64,000 nt of DNA from Pseudoglutamicibacter cumminsii (GTDB lineage Bacteria; Actinomycetota; Actinomycetes; Actinomycetales; Micrococcaceae). The notes beneath the pieces were generated by a model. The model was not told the origin of the DNA. It did not search any database and saw only the letters and a list, made by a program, of their open reading frames with translations. The DNA is taken from the NCBI RefSeq assembly GCF_016907775.1, contig NZ_JAFBCO010000001.1:124001-188000 (forward strand), given 5' to 3'. Made by a program: the position numbers and the translations under genes. This document shows, piece after piece, positions 44,444-52,408 of this stretch (positions within the stretch are counted from its first letter, which is position 1; the number at the start of each line of letters is the position of its first letter).

Positions 44444-46069
44444 ATGGCGCAGTCACTCAAACCACAGCAGGATTCTTCAGCGCTACCAAGCAAACAAGGG
44501 TTTCTAGGCCCAGACCGCTGGTGGCATCTTTCTTTCGGAACTCTCATGGCCGTCACGCTCGCGGTGTTCATGAGCTGGTCCTTCACCTATGTTGATCCGG
44601 GCGCGAACAAGGCCATCCTTGTTCTGACGATCCTTTTCGGCTTGTTCATGGCGTTCAACATCGGCGGTAACGACGTCGCGAACTCGTTCGGTACCAGTGT
44701 TGGTGCGGGGACGCTGACGATGAAGCAAGCGCTCATTATCGCTGCGATCTTCGAGGTCAGTGGCGCGGTGCTCGCTGGCGGCGAGGTTACGGAGACGGTG
44801 CGTTCGGGCATCGTGGACCTCAACGCGATCGATCTGCAACCGATGGACTTCGTGTTCATCATGATGTCGGCGCCGTTCGGTGCGGCGATCTGGCTCTTGA
44901 TTGCTACCCGCATGGGTTGGCCGGTTTCGACGACGCACTCGATTGTCGGCGGTATTGTTGGCGCGGCGCTCGCGCTGGGTTTCGCTACCGGCACCGGTGG
45001 TTTCGAGATGGTGCAGTGGAGCGAGATCGGAAAGATCGTGCTCTCGTGGGTGCTGTCTCCGTTGCTGGGTGGCATTGTTGCGTGGGTTCTGTTCGGGCAG
45101 ATCAAGAAGCATATCCTGGTCTATAACGAGCAGATGGATGTGAAGCTGCGTGAGCTCAGGCGTGAACGCGCTGAGCTGCGTACCCGCCACAAGAAGGCTT
45201 TTGAGCGGCTCGATGAGTTGCAGAAGATTTCTTACACGAACGCGATGGCCCGTGACGCGTCGGTGTATCAGCGTGAGGATTTGGATCCGGAGGAGCTCGA
45301 GTCTGAGTATTACCGGGACCTGCACAGCGTAGAGACTCGCGCTCGGGAGGTTCAAGCGCACCGCGCGCTTGAAACCTGGGTTCCGTTGCTCGCGGCGTTC
45401 GGGGCGGTTGTGATCGGTTCGATGATGCTGTTCAAGGGGTTGAAGAACCTCAATTTTGAGCTCAGCTCGGTCGGTAACTTCCTGATTCTCGGGATGATCG
45501 CCGCGACTGTGTGGATGGCGGTTTTCATCTTCGCGCGTTCGCTCAAGAAGCATGATCTTTCGCGTTCCACGTTTGTGTTGTTCAGCTGGATGCAGGTTTT
45601 CACGGCGTCCGCGTTTGCGTTCAGCCATGGTTCTAACGACATCGCTAACGCGATTGGTCCGTTCGCGGCGATCCTCGATGTTCTCAAGACCGGCCAGGTC
45701 AACGACGAGGCCGGGGTTCCGCCTGCCGTGATGCTGACCGCCGGCGTCGCGCTGATTGTCGGGCTGTGGTTCATCGGCCGCTTCGTGATCAAGACCGTTG
45801 GTTCTGGCTTGACTGAGATGCACCCGGCGTCCGGTTTCGCGGCGGAACTTGCCGCGGCGGGTATCGTGATGTTGGCATCGGTTATGGGCTTGCCGGTTTC
45901 TTCGACGCACATCCTGATTGGTGCTGTCTTGGGTGTGGGCATTGTCAACAAGGCCGCTAACTGGAAGCTCATGAAGCCGATCGCGCTCGCGTGGGTCATC
46001 ACGGTTCCGGTCGCAGCAATCTTGGGCGCGGTGAGCGTGCTTGCCCTGCGCGCCGTCTTCGGCGCCTAA
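44444..46069 (+). CDS. Inorganic phosphate transporter (Pit family)
   Basis: The product is 541 residues from ATG 44444, chosen because AGGGAAAGG lies 7 nt upstream; an ATG 27 nt earlier is less likely. The two family repeats are [20 protein letters not shown] near residue 75 and [20 protein letters not shown] near residue 395. About ten to twelve membrane helices are split by a large charged cytoplasmic loop (residues 230-310). It imports phosphate with a cation. A PHO-box-like repeat sits upstream and a strong terminator follows. It is the last core gene before the accessory island. Confidence 0.95.
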   Translation: MAQSLKPQQDSSALPSKQGFLGPDRWWHLSFGTLMAVTLAVFMSWSFTYVDPGANKAILVLTILFGLFMAFNIGGNDVANSFGTSVGAGTLTMKQALIIAAIFEVSGAVLAGGEVTETVRSGIVDLNAIDLQPMDFVFIMMSAPFGAAIWLLIATRMGWPVSTTHSIVGGIVGAALALGFATGTGGFEMVQWSEIGKIVLSWVLSPLLGGIVAWVLFGQIKKHILVYNEQMDVKLRELRRERAELRTRHKKAFERLDELQKISYTNAMARDASVYQREDLDPEELESEYYRDLHSVETRAREVQAHRALETWVPLLAAFGAVVIGSMMLFKGLKNLNFELSSVGNFLILGMIAATVWMAVFIFARSLKKHDLSRSTFVLFSWMQVFTASAFAFSHGSNDIANAIGPFAAILDVLKTGQVNDEAGVPPAVMLTAGVALIVGLWFIGRFVIKTVGSGLTEMHPASGFAAELAAAGIVMLASVMGLPVSSTHILIGAVLGVGIVNKAANWKLMKPIALAWVITVPVAAILGAVSVLALRAVFGA

Positions 46070-46084
46070 CTAAGTAGTGTCCTT

Positions 46085-46121
46085 GTGGCGGGCAGGTTTT
46101 CGGACCTGCCCGCCACGTTTT
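46085..46121 (+). terminator. Rho-independent terminator of the pit gene
   Basis: A perfect 13-bp stem (46085-46097 with 46104-46116) and TTTTCG-type loop are followed by GTTTTA. Confidence 0.92.
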
Positions 46122-46624
46122 ATGTGTGGGAATTGCCTGACGGCTGGGCAGTGGTTCAGGTCGCAAAGCGGAACGCGTAACCCATATGCTGGGGTGAAGT
46201 TGAGAGCCTAGTGACGCAGTTTAGGACGCAACGGCAAGCCAAGCCAGTGGCTACTGTGTGTTGCGTAGATCTTCCAAAGGTTTGCGGTCGTGGGCTGGAC
46301 GCCAGTCTGGGAGGACGTGCTCGCTGTCTTCAATCTCGTCAATGTGGCGTTCAGTTGCGGGTTTGCCGGGCACGAGTTTGTTACCTCGCACAACGAAGCG
46401 CTAAGGCTAAAGATGAAACAAACCGAGGCGGCGGCGCGGATACGAGCCGGCCGGTGTACGAGTCACGCGGTCTATTGGTGTTGAGAATTTTTTATGAACA
46501 TTATTGACGGTAAGGGTTATCTAACTTAACATTTTTCTTGTCTCTAAGAGGAGGCCGTAGCCCAGATTCCCAAGCTGCACTACCCGCCGTCAATCAAGAC
46601 AGCACGACGAAAGGAATGAAGACC
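46122..46624. other. Boundary stretch with no supported gene
   Basis: About 500 bp at the left edge of the accessory island. Three short open frames (60-98 codons) overlap each other in different frames, none with a recognisable motif or good ribosome site. No tRNA or attachment repeat was recognised. The sequence turns AT-rich after 46480, where a promoter for the secreted peptide gene probably lies. Confidence 0.5.
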
Positions 46625-47221
46625 ATGAATCTTCGAAAATTTGTGAAGCTGACGACTGCTAGTACCTGCACAATTGCGTTGTCATTAGCATTTGGCGGAG
46701 TAGCTAATGCCACGCCACTTAGCGAGTACACACCATCGTCTCAACAAATTTCTCACGGCACACAACGCACCACACCAGCCCCTGTATTATCGGAGGATCA
46801 GCTATTAGCTGCTTTTAAAGCGATTGAAGAGATTCCTGAGAGTGTCCTTCAAGCCGGAGATGCTGTAGCGCAATCTTGGCTCAAAGCGTGACTGGGAGAT
46901 GGATTTCACTCAGAGTCAGGTGCCATTACCACTTTTGGAGTAGTCGGTTGTGTTAGTGCTATCGGCCTTGCTATCGTGACAAACCTTCCAATCTTTAAGA
47001 TTACGAAAGTCCGTACGGCTCTGAAAGCTGCCGGTGGTGCAACTAAGTTTGTAAAGACTTTCAAGCGCGCTTACGATGCACAGCGGAGAGCAAAAGTACC
47101 ATTTAAGACGGCAGTTTCGCGGGCCGTTAGGCGGGCTGCAAAAAAGGCTGGACCAGAAGCTCAACAGACTTTGATCGAACTCTTTAACCTAGGGAATGTT
47201 TATAGTGCTTGCTTCGAGTAA
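46625..47221 (+). pseudogene. Small secreted protein gene interrupted by in-frame TGA (bacteriocin-like)
   Basis: From ATG 46625 (AAAGGA 9 nt upstream) the first part encodes 88 residues: a signal peptide ending at NATPLSEY and a linker region up to LQAGDAVAQSWLKA. A TGA at 46889-46891 follows, and the same frame continues for 110 more codons without a stop. The continuation has a hydrophobic helix (GVVGCVSAIGLAIVTNLPIF) and a very basic helical C-terminus (VKTFKRAYDAQRRAKVPFKT, then AVRRAAKKAGPEAQQ) ending in a Cys. The whole resembles a family of small secreted actinobacterial proteins of unknown role, with possible bacteriocin or pore-forming character. Either it is a recent nonsense mutation or the second half is made separately. 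The following gene overlaps its end. Confidence 0.6.
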
Positions 47222-47423
47222 GGATAGAGCGCGAAAGCAAAAAGAGGCACGAATAATTATTTTCGTAATGGGAATCCTCGGATTAACATTGCTAATTCTT
47301 AGTTTTTGGGTTGATACCGGAAAGATCGGAGCCGTTTTGTGTGCGGGGGCTCTTATTGGACATCTGGCAACCTGGAAAAGTAAAACCAATATTCAACCAC
47401 GTGATCAAAACAGGAAATCATGA
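47196..47423 (+). CDS. Small two-helix membrane protein, possible immunity protein
   Basis: The product is 75 residues (or 72 from GTG 47205). A basic N-terminus (KDRARKQKEAR) leads to two hydrophobic helices (IIIFVMGILGLTLLILSFWV and IGAVLCAGALIGHLAT) and a basic tail. It overlaps the end of the secreted-peptide frame by 26 nt, so it is translationally coupled to it, and a terminator follows 85 bp later. A small basic membrane protein coupled to a basic secreted peptide is the usual form of bacteriocin immunity; the function is inferred from this arrangement only. Confidence 0.55.
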   Translation: MFIVLASSKDRARKQKEARIIIFVMGILGLTLLILSFWVDTGKIGAVLCAGALIGHLATWKSKTNIQPRDQNRKS

Positions 47424-47508
47424 TCAGTTCGTTGTTTTCACCATGAAATAAGATACAGGCTGCACCACCGTATAACAGCAGGTGAGAGCCTGTTATTCCC
47501 GCTAAAGT

Positions 47509-47547
47509 TATGGGTGTCTCCACTGTGGAGGCACCCATAGCTATTAT
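47509..47547 (+). terminator. Terminator of the peptide/membrane-protein operon
   Basis: A long stem (47509-47523 pairing with 47525-47539, one wobble; the loop opens to a few bases) is followed by the T/A-rich CTATTATTG. Confidence 0.7.
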
Positions 47548-47667
47548 TGAAAGAAGGCCACCACGGGTTTAATCAATTGGTTACGTGGCACCACCGCCCG
47601 CAAAAGTGATGACCACGTGCTTGGTTCTTCTTATTGTTTATTGTTCGAGCACACCAGCTCGGGTAGG

Positions 47668-47766
47668 TTGGGGACTGAACGCTCCGCGATGCATACGGCG
47701 GCGGTCTATTCGTGTGTGCGGATTTTAGCTGAGTCGATTGCCGGCTCGCCATTTCATCCACGATAG
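47668..47766 (+). pseudogene. Fragment of HK97-type phage portal protein
   Basis: About 33 codons read TERSAMHTAAVYSCVRILAE and then SIAGSPFHPR before a stop. This matches the conserved N-terminal region of HK97-family portal proteins (xAVYACVRILAEtIAxLPl). Nothing of the portal gene remains on either side: upstream is a terminator and frame-broken sequence, downstream a new gene starts 12 bp later. It is a small scrap of a structural phage gene. Confidence 0.65.
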
Positions 47767-47777
47767 ATTGGGAGCGT

Positions 47778-48308
47778 ATGAACCACTGGATGAATGAGAC
47801 GAAAGTCGAGATAGAAACTTTTGTCCTCAAAGGGACAGGGGTTACGTTTCCGGAGCTTTTCGCTCAGCAACATGACGAGCATCTGGTATCTATTTCCGCT
47901 AATCCAGCCGAGGCGGCTCATTGGTGGCATTGGCAAAGTGACAAGTCTTTGCCTGGTGAAGGCTGGGTTTCTTTCATTCTTAACGGGGTTCAGATCATGC
48001 CGATGGATGCGTGGACCAACGTCGACGTTTTTTGGCAGGAACTACTTAATGCTCTTGAGAGTTATGCATCAACTGGCAGAGGGCAAGGGGAATTTAGCGA
48101 GGAAACAGCTACCTTCTCCCTCGCGAAGAGAGGAACGATAGCTGTTTTTGAGCTACGCGGACAGAGGTACCCGGTGGAGCCTGATTCTTTCCTCAAGGCT
48201 GTATTGGGGGCTGCGCGAGAGTTCTTTACCTGGGTTGAAGAATATATTGGAGGAATCGACAAAACATACCTCGTCAGAATTGAGACGCTGATGGATGGCC
48301 TCAAGTAA
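47778..48308 (+). CDS. Hypothetical protein
   Basis: The product is 176 residues, acidic and soluble, with no signal peptide or helix. Aromatic-rich segments occur (AAHWWHWQSDKSLPGEGWVS, then AWTNVDVFWQELLNALESYA), and the C-terminal half has FELRGQRYPVEPDSFLKAVL and EFFTWVEEYIGGIDK. This type of composition is seen in immunity proteins of polymorphic toxins, but I do not recognise a family. The GGGAGCGT ribosome site precedes the ATG. The gene is more AT-rich than the phage genes after it, and it sits alone between phage fragments. Confidence 0.6.
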   Translation: MNHWMNETKVEIETFVLKGTGVTFPELFAQQHDEHLVSISANPAEAAHWWHWQSDKSLPGEGWVSFILNGVQIMPMDAWTNVDVFWQELLNALESYASTGRGQGEFSEETATFSLAKRGTIAVFELRGQRYPVEPDSFLKAVLGAAREFFTWVEEYIGGIDKTYLVRIETLMDGLK

Positions 48309-48356
48309 CGAGGCATTCGGTACCGTTGATCGCAATACACGCTGGTGGATAACCAC

Positions 48357-48518
48357 ATGGCCACCACTGTGATGCCTTATCCCGCGCTCACTGAGCAGAT
48401 CCAGCGCCGGCTCGATTCGATCATCGAAATGGCCATTCACGTCGACCGGGCAGGTGTGACACAGGTTCCCCTTCGTAGTCGCTGGACCATTGATTCTTTT
48501 CGTCTTCTTTCTCATTGA
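48357..48518 (+). CDS. Short open frame, possibly remnant of a phage gene
   Basis: A frame of 53 codons starts MATTVMPYPALTEQIQRRLD and continues IIEMAIHVDRAGVTQVP before losing coherent composition (LRSRWTIDSFRLLSH). The first 38 residues have normal coding composition and look like the start of a phage early gene that was cut. No function assigned; low confidence. Confidence 0.35.
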   Translation: MATTVMPYPALTEQIQRRLDSIIEMAIHVDRAGVTQVPLRSRWTIDSFRLLSH

Positions 48519-48750
48519 TGCGTCGCTGATCTCTTTGTTAGCGGTCTGGATGGTCAAGGCGGCGAACGAGGGCAGTTTAGAGCGCAATCAATTAATCGGC
48601 ATCCAGACCAAAGCAACCTTGGCATCGAATGAGGCCTGGGATGTAGCGCACAAAGCGGCGATCCCCTACGCTGATCACGGCGTTGATGCGGTCGTCGTTG
48701 ACAACATTGACGCGATCCAGGAGGTGGCTGATGCGCTACGAGCCGCATGA
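48490..48750 (+). pseudogene. Chimeric fragment: SdpI-like membrane-protein part joined to a phage gene tail
   Basis: The frame of 86 codons begins at TTG and lacks a ribosome site. Residues 1-57 (a helix FFLIDASLISLLAVWMV and then NQLIGIQTKATLASNEAWDV) look like part of an SdpI/YhfL-type membrane protein, whose motif is LIGIRTxATLxSxEAWxxxH. Residues 58-86 (HGVDAVVVDNIDAIQEVADA) look like the C-terminal tail of the phage gene that normally precedes the helicase. The junction lies near 48670. This indicates a deletion fusion of unrelated genes. Confidence 0.45.
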
Positions 48751-50107
48751 CTACCAACGACAGGCCACCGCCTTCGTTGAAGACCACCCGCAGGCCGCGA
48801 TCCTGCTCGGGATGGGGCTAGGCAAGACGGTGATCACCTTGACGGCAATCTGGAACCTGCTGCTGGACTCCTTCCAGGCCCGCCGCGTCCTCATCGTCGC
48901 ACCCCTGCGAGTCGCCCGCGATACCTGGCCCGCCGAGGCCACCAAATGGGACCACCTGGCAGGACTCACCATTGCCGTCGCCGTGGGGTCGAAAGCCCAG
49001 CGGGTGGACGCGCTTGCCGCCGAGGCGATGGTGACCGTCATCAACCGCGAAAACGTGCCCTGGCTGGTGCGCCACCTCGGCAAAGCCTGGCCGTTCGACA
49101 TGGTCGTCATCGACGAGCTGAGCTCGTTTAAGAACCACCGGGCGCAACGGTTCAAAGCACTCGCCTCCGTGCGGCCACGTCTCACCCGGATCGTGGGACT
49201 GACCGGCACGCCAGCAGCCAACGGGCTGATGGACCTGTGGGCGCAGTTCCGTCTCCTTGATGAGGGCCAGCGCCTCGGCAGGTTCATCACCCACTACCGC
49301 AACCGCTGGTTCGTACCCGATCGGCGAAACGGCCAGCAGATCTTCACCTACAAGCCCGCACCCGGTGCCGAGGACGAGATCTACGAGGCGATCAGCGACA
49401 TCACCTTGTCGATGCGCACCACCGACTACCTGCGCCTGCCCGAGCTGACGGTCACCACCAAGCTCGTCGACCTCGAACCCAAGGAGCGCAAAGCCTACGA
49501 GCGGTTGCGAGATGAGATGGTGCTCGACCTCGACGGGCAGGTCATCGACGCCGCGAACGCCGCAGCACTGTCAGGCAAGCTGCTACAGCTGGCCTCCGGC
49601 GCGATCTACGACGAAGAAGGCAACACCGTAGTGGTGCACGACCGCAAACTCGACGCGCTCGAAGACCTCGTGGAGGCCGCCAACGGTCAGCCCCTGCTGG
49701 TGGCGTACTGGTACCGACACGACCTGCAACGAATCACCGAACGATTCCCACAGGCTCGCGAACTGAAAACCAGTAGCGACATCGAGGCGTGGAATGCCCG
49801 TCAGATTCCGCTCGCGCTGATCCACCCGGCCTCAGCCGGGCACGGACTGAACCTCCAAGCCGGTGGCAACCTGCTCGTCTGGTTCTCTCTGACCTGGAGC
49901 CTCGAGCTTTACCAACAAACGAATGCGCGCCTGTATCGGCAAGGCCAGTCCGAGCCGGTGACGATCACGCATCTGGCCACCACCGGAACCCTCGACGCCG
50001 CCGCCCTATCAGCCTTGGAATCGAAGAACCTGACGCAGGCCGCACTGATCGACGCAGTCACCACTGAGCTACAACCAGCAAAGGAGCACACCGAATGCAT
50101 GTCATGA
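48731..50107 (+). CDS. Phage SNF2-type DEAD/DEAH helicase
   Basis: The product is 458 residues from ATG 48731 (GAGGTGG just upstream). Domain 1 has RYEPHDYQRQATAFVEDHP, Walker A ILLGMGLGKTVITLTA, motif II MVVIDELSSFKNHRAQR and motif III RIVGLTGTPAANGLMDLWAQ. Domain 2 has ALIHPASAGHGLNLQAGGN, LVWFSLTWSLELYQQTNARL and YRQGQSEPVTITHL. It is the compact SNF2-like helicase common in siphophages of Gram-positive bacteria, acting in phage DNA metabolism. It overlaps the start of the regulator gene by 13 nt. It appears intact although its surroundings are broken. Confidence 0.92.
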   Translation: MRYEPHDYQRQATAFVEDHPQAAILLGMGLGKTVITLTAIWNLLLDSFQARRVLIVAPLRVARDTWPAEATKWDHLAGLTIAVAVGSKAQRVDALAAEAMVTVINRENVPWLVRHLGKAWPFDMVVIDELSSFKNHRAQRFKALASVRPRLTRIVGLTGTPAANGLMDLWAQFRLLDEGQRLGRFITHYRNRWFVPDRRNGQQIFTYKPAPGAEDEIYEAISDITLSMRTTDYLRLPELTVTTKLVDLEPKERKAYERLRDEMVLDLDGQVIDAANAAALSGKLLQLASGAIYDEEGNTVVVHDRKLDALEDLVEAANGQPLLVAYWYRHDLQRITERFPQARELKTSSDIEAWNARQIPLALIHPASAGHGLNLQAGGNLLVWFSLTWSLELYQQTNARLYRQGQSEPVTITHLATTGTLDAAALSALESKNLTQAALIDAVTTELQPAKEHTECMS

Positions 50108-50559
50108 CCCGATACTTAGACACCCGCAAGGCCGCGATCGCCGCCCTGCAAGATTACCCACTCATGGAACACGCCGCAGGAGACACCAGCCACGTGGCAG
50201 ATCAGCTTCGGGAGGATCTCGTCCACCCAGCCTCGCCTAGGTTGGATGGCCTGCCGCGCTATGTGAATCCGCACGGTAACGAAAACAGGATTGCTGCGAC
50301 CTTAGACAAGATCGACCTGCTCGCCGAACGCCAACGCCAAGCCCGCGAATACCTCGACTGGTTCCTCCCCGCCTGGGGTTTGCTGTCGGAGGATGACAGG
50401 TTTGTGCTCGAGGCTTTCTTCCTCGGCGACGGTCCACAAGAAGACGCCGTCAACCTGGTGTGCGACCACTTCTACGTCGAACGCTCCACCGCGCACCAGA
50501 AGAAGTCACGGGCGCTGGGGCGGTTGGCGACGGCATTGTATGGGCCGAGTGGACTGTGA
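50095..50559 (+). CDS. Phage RinA/ArpU-like late transcription regulator
   Basis: The product is 154 residues from ATG 50095 (AAAGGAG 8 nt upstream). The N-terminal helices carry RIAATLDKIDLLAERQRQAR and EYLDWFLPAWGLLSEDD. A sigma-4-like helix-turn-helix follows (VLEAFFLGDGPQEDAVNLVC and then VERSTAHQKKSRALGRLATA). Proteins of this kind (DUF1492/ArpU/RinA) switch on late or packaging genes in phages. Position just before the HNH gene and terminase supports that. A truncated homologue of its last 20 codons occurs at 53693. Confidence 0.8.
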   Translation: MHVMTRYLDTRKAAIAALQDYPLMEHAAGDTSHVADQLREDLVHPASPRLDGLPRYVNPHGNENRIAATLDKIDLLAERQRQAREYLDWFLPAWGLLSEDDRFVLEAFFLGDGPQEDAVNLVCDHFYVERSTAHQKKSRALGRLATALYGPSGL

Positions 50560-50642
50560 ACCCACCCGCCAAAAGGTGTCGGCAAACGCGGATGACTTGC
50601 CCCAAACCAGCCCGTAACGTAGTAAGCGGTTGACAACTAGGC

Positions 50643-50682
50643 CAAGACCCCCAGACGCTCGGTAGCCCGTCTGGGGGTCTTG
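50643..50682. other. Hairpin, first copy, upstream of HNH gene 1
   Basis: A perfect 15-bp stem (50643-50657 with 50668-50682) with a 10-nt loop lies just before the HNH gene. It contains CCCCCAGACG/CGTCTGGGGG and has a homologue at 53842. It could be a terminator or a packaging-site structure. Confidence 0.75.
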
Positions 50683-50703
50683 CCGTATTCGTGGGAGGTG
50701 GGT

Positions 50704-51084
50704 GTGGTACCGAGGAAACCGAAACGCCCCTGCTCCCAACCCGGCTGCCCAGAACTCACCGACCACCGCTTCTGCCCGGCTCACGCTCGTGCAGAAGACG
50801 AGCGGTACCGGACGTATCAGCTTGACCCTGCGATCAACAAGCGCTACGACCACCGCCGGCGCAAAATCCGCAACGCCTACATCCAAGCCCACCCGTTGTG
50901 CGAACAGTGCCAGACTCAGGGGCGTGTGACGCCAGCCCAAGAGGTTGACCACATCGTCCCGCTCGAAGATGGTGGCACGCATGATGAGGCGAACCTGCAA
51001 GCCTTGTGTAAGCCGTGTCATTCGTCCAAGACTGCGCGTGGTAACGACAGGTGGAGATACCGACGGCATGTGTATAAGAAATAA
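50704..51084 (+). CDS. Phage HNH endonuclease, copy 1
   Basis: The product is 126 residues from GTG 50704 (GGGAGGTGG upstream). The N-terminus has KRPCSQPGCPELTDHRFCPA, a small Cys cluster. The HNH core is CEQCQTQGRVTPAQEVDHIV with the His pair, then GGTHDEANLQALCKPCHSSK. In many siphophages such an HNH protein next to terminase is needed for cos cleavage and packaging. A close homologue lies at 53911-54288. Its own terminase is missing: the next genes downstream are chromosomal-type (protease), so this copy is cut off. Confidence 0.92.
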   Translation: MVPRKPKRPCSQPGCPELTDHRFCPAHARAEDERYRTYQLDPAINKRYDHRRRKIRNAYIQAHPLCEQCQTQGRVTPAQEVDHIVPLEDGGTHDEANLQALCKPCHSSKTARGNDRWRYRRHVYKK

Positions 51085-51120
51085 TATGAGTAAGTTTGAA
51101 CTGGGAAAGTATCACTGTTT

Positions 51121-51333
51121 TTACGGCGATGGCATGGGAGCGGGAGTAGCTGACTCCATTCGCTCTTTATTCCAATAATCACTCTGTTCAACAGGCGCTT
51201 GCGTTGATGTTGGAGAGTCCTGCACTGGAGTAGCTTGCCGTGAATAAAAGGCAAGAAAAACTATCCCGATCACAAGGCAGATAATAAATATTGCGACCGA
51301 TATAGGCAACCAACGCCTCTTTATCAGGCTCAT
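51121..51333 (-). CDS. Small membrane-anchored protein downstream of the serine protease
   Basis: The product is 70 residues: a basic start (MSLIKRRW), one membrane helix (LPISVAIFIICLVIGIVFLA) and a Thr/Pro/Ser-rich exported tail. The tail ends SDYWNKERMESATPAPMPSP, similar to the propeptide of the preceding protease (YWTEEKMRSAIPADKLAPE). Its ATG overlaps the protease stop by 3 nt, so the two are coupled. It may be the truncated start of a second protease or a small partner that mimics the propeptide. Confidence 0.55.
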   Translation of the reverse strand: MSLIKRRWLPISVAIFIICLVIGIVFLAFYSRQATPVQDSPTSTQAPVEQSDYWNKERMESATPAPMPSP

Positions 51334-52340
51334 TTAATACCTTGGAAAAGATTTTTTACCGCGTCATCGAAAGGTGTAGAAATCAGTAACTTACTTCCTG
51401 AAGTTGTACGGCGAGATGTTACACCGAAAACATGTCCCAGATTCGCATCGATTCTTGTTCGTAGCCAGGGGCCTCCACTTGCTCCACCGGTCATGTCGCA
51501 GGGCATTATCATGTCGCTGGACCAGAAACGCCACTTCTTGGTATTCCCATCACAGTAGTAAGGAGTTGTGCCATCGTAGGGTTTTTCTGCAGGCCAACCC
51601 CATATTCTCACTCCAGTTTGATTGTGTCCATAGTTATAAGCAAGTCCATTGCCACCAACTGTAGCCACTAGGGTCCTTCCGTTTCGAGGATGCACCGTGA
51701 AGAATGCTTGGTCGCGCGAAAAATCTGATGAGTTAGTCCATCCTGTAAACGTGTATGCCGTCTTCCAATTCCACAGACCGTATCCTGACGCGCCATTGTA
51801 GTAGGCAGGGGCGAATGCAATGTTTGAATGCCATCCTTCCCCTTTTCCCCCATGTACGCAGTGGCCAGCGGTAGACACCACGTTTTTCGTCGGACCGTTA
51901 ATTGCCGAACCTGAGCACACATAGTTTTTACCCTTATAGCTGAAAAATACTTTTCCAGCTGTTGAAGGTACTACGGCATTCCGAGTTTGTTGTCCTGGCG
52001 ACAATTCGGGGTACACAGGATCTGACGAATCTTCTCCTAAGCTCAACCTTTTAGATCACTCATCGGATGGGTTCGTATCGGTTTGATAAAATTCGGGAGC
52101 TAATTTGTCTGCAGGAATTGCAGATCGCATCTTTTCTTCCGTCCAATAGCCTGTCGGATCTAATTCCCGAGCAGATGATCTTGACAGATCAACAGAGGGC
52201 GCATTGGCTGATACTGGCTGGTCACCTGTGTCGTCATCTGCAATTGGAGATGCGTGGGCAGGTGGCATCACGAAGCCTACAAACAATGCTAAGGTAGCGA
52301 GCAGAGCACTAACAGGTAGAGCTTGACGTCGAATTCTCAT
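51330..52340 (-). pseudogene. Secreted trypsin-like serine protease interrupted by in-frame TGA
   Basis: From ATG 52340 (GGAGGG 6 nt upstream) the frame encodes a signal peptide (LLATLALFVGFVMPPAHASP) and a propeptide to FYQTDTNPSDE, then TGA at 52058-52056. The same frame resumes at once (SKRLSLGEDSSDPVYPEL) and encodes the full catalytic domain: His in VVSTAGHCVHGGKGE, probable Asp in NSSDFSRDQAFF and Ser in MTGGASGGPWLRTR. This is a V8/trypsin-type endopeptidase secreted as a zymogen. The single stop between propeptide and protease suggests a recent nonsense mutation, or reinitiation at TTG 52046, which would give a protease without signal peptide. The 3' end is coupled to the small membrane protein. 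Confidence 0.75.
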
Positions 52341-52408
52341 TATAACCCTCCATAATCTTCCCGATTCCACTCTTACTCTAGGTGGTTTTTTAAGTAATGG
52401 ACAAGGGT

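Noticed and set aside
46122-46240. tRNA gene or attachment site at the left edge of the prophage island
   Set aside because: No cloverleaf or T-loop sequence was seen and no matching repeat was found at the right edge.
46122-46507. Small frames 46208-46393 (minus), 46211-46507 and 46290-46484 (plus)
   Set aside because: They overlap one another, have no ribosome site and no recognisable motif; not supported as genes.
46889-46891. Selenocysteine or programmed recoding of the TGA in the secreted peptide
   Set aside because: No stem-loop of SECIS type was recognised after the TGA and there is no catalytic context for selenocysteine; a nonsense mutation or separate translation is simpler.
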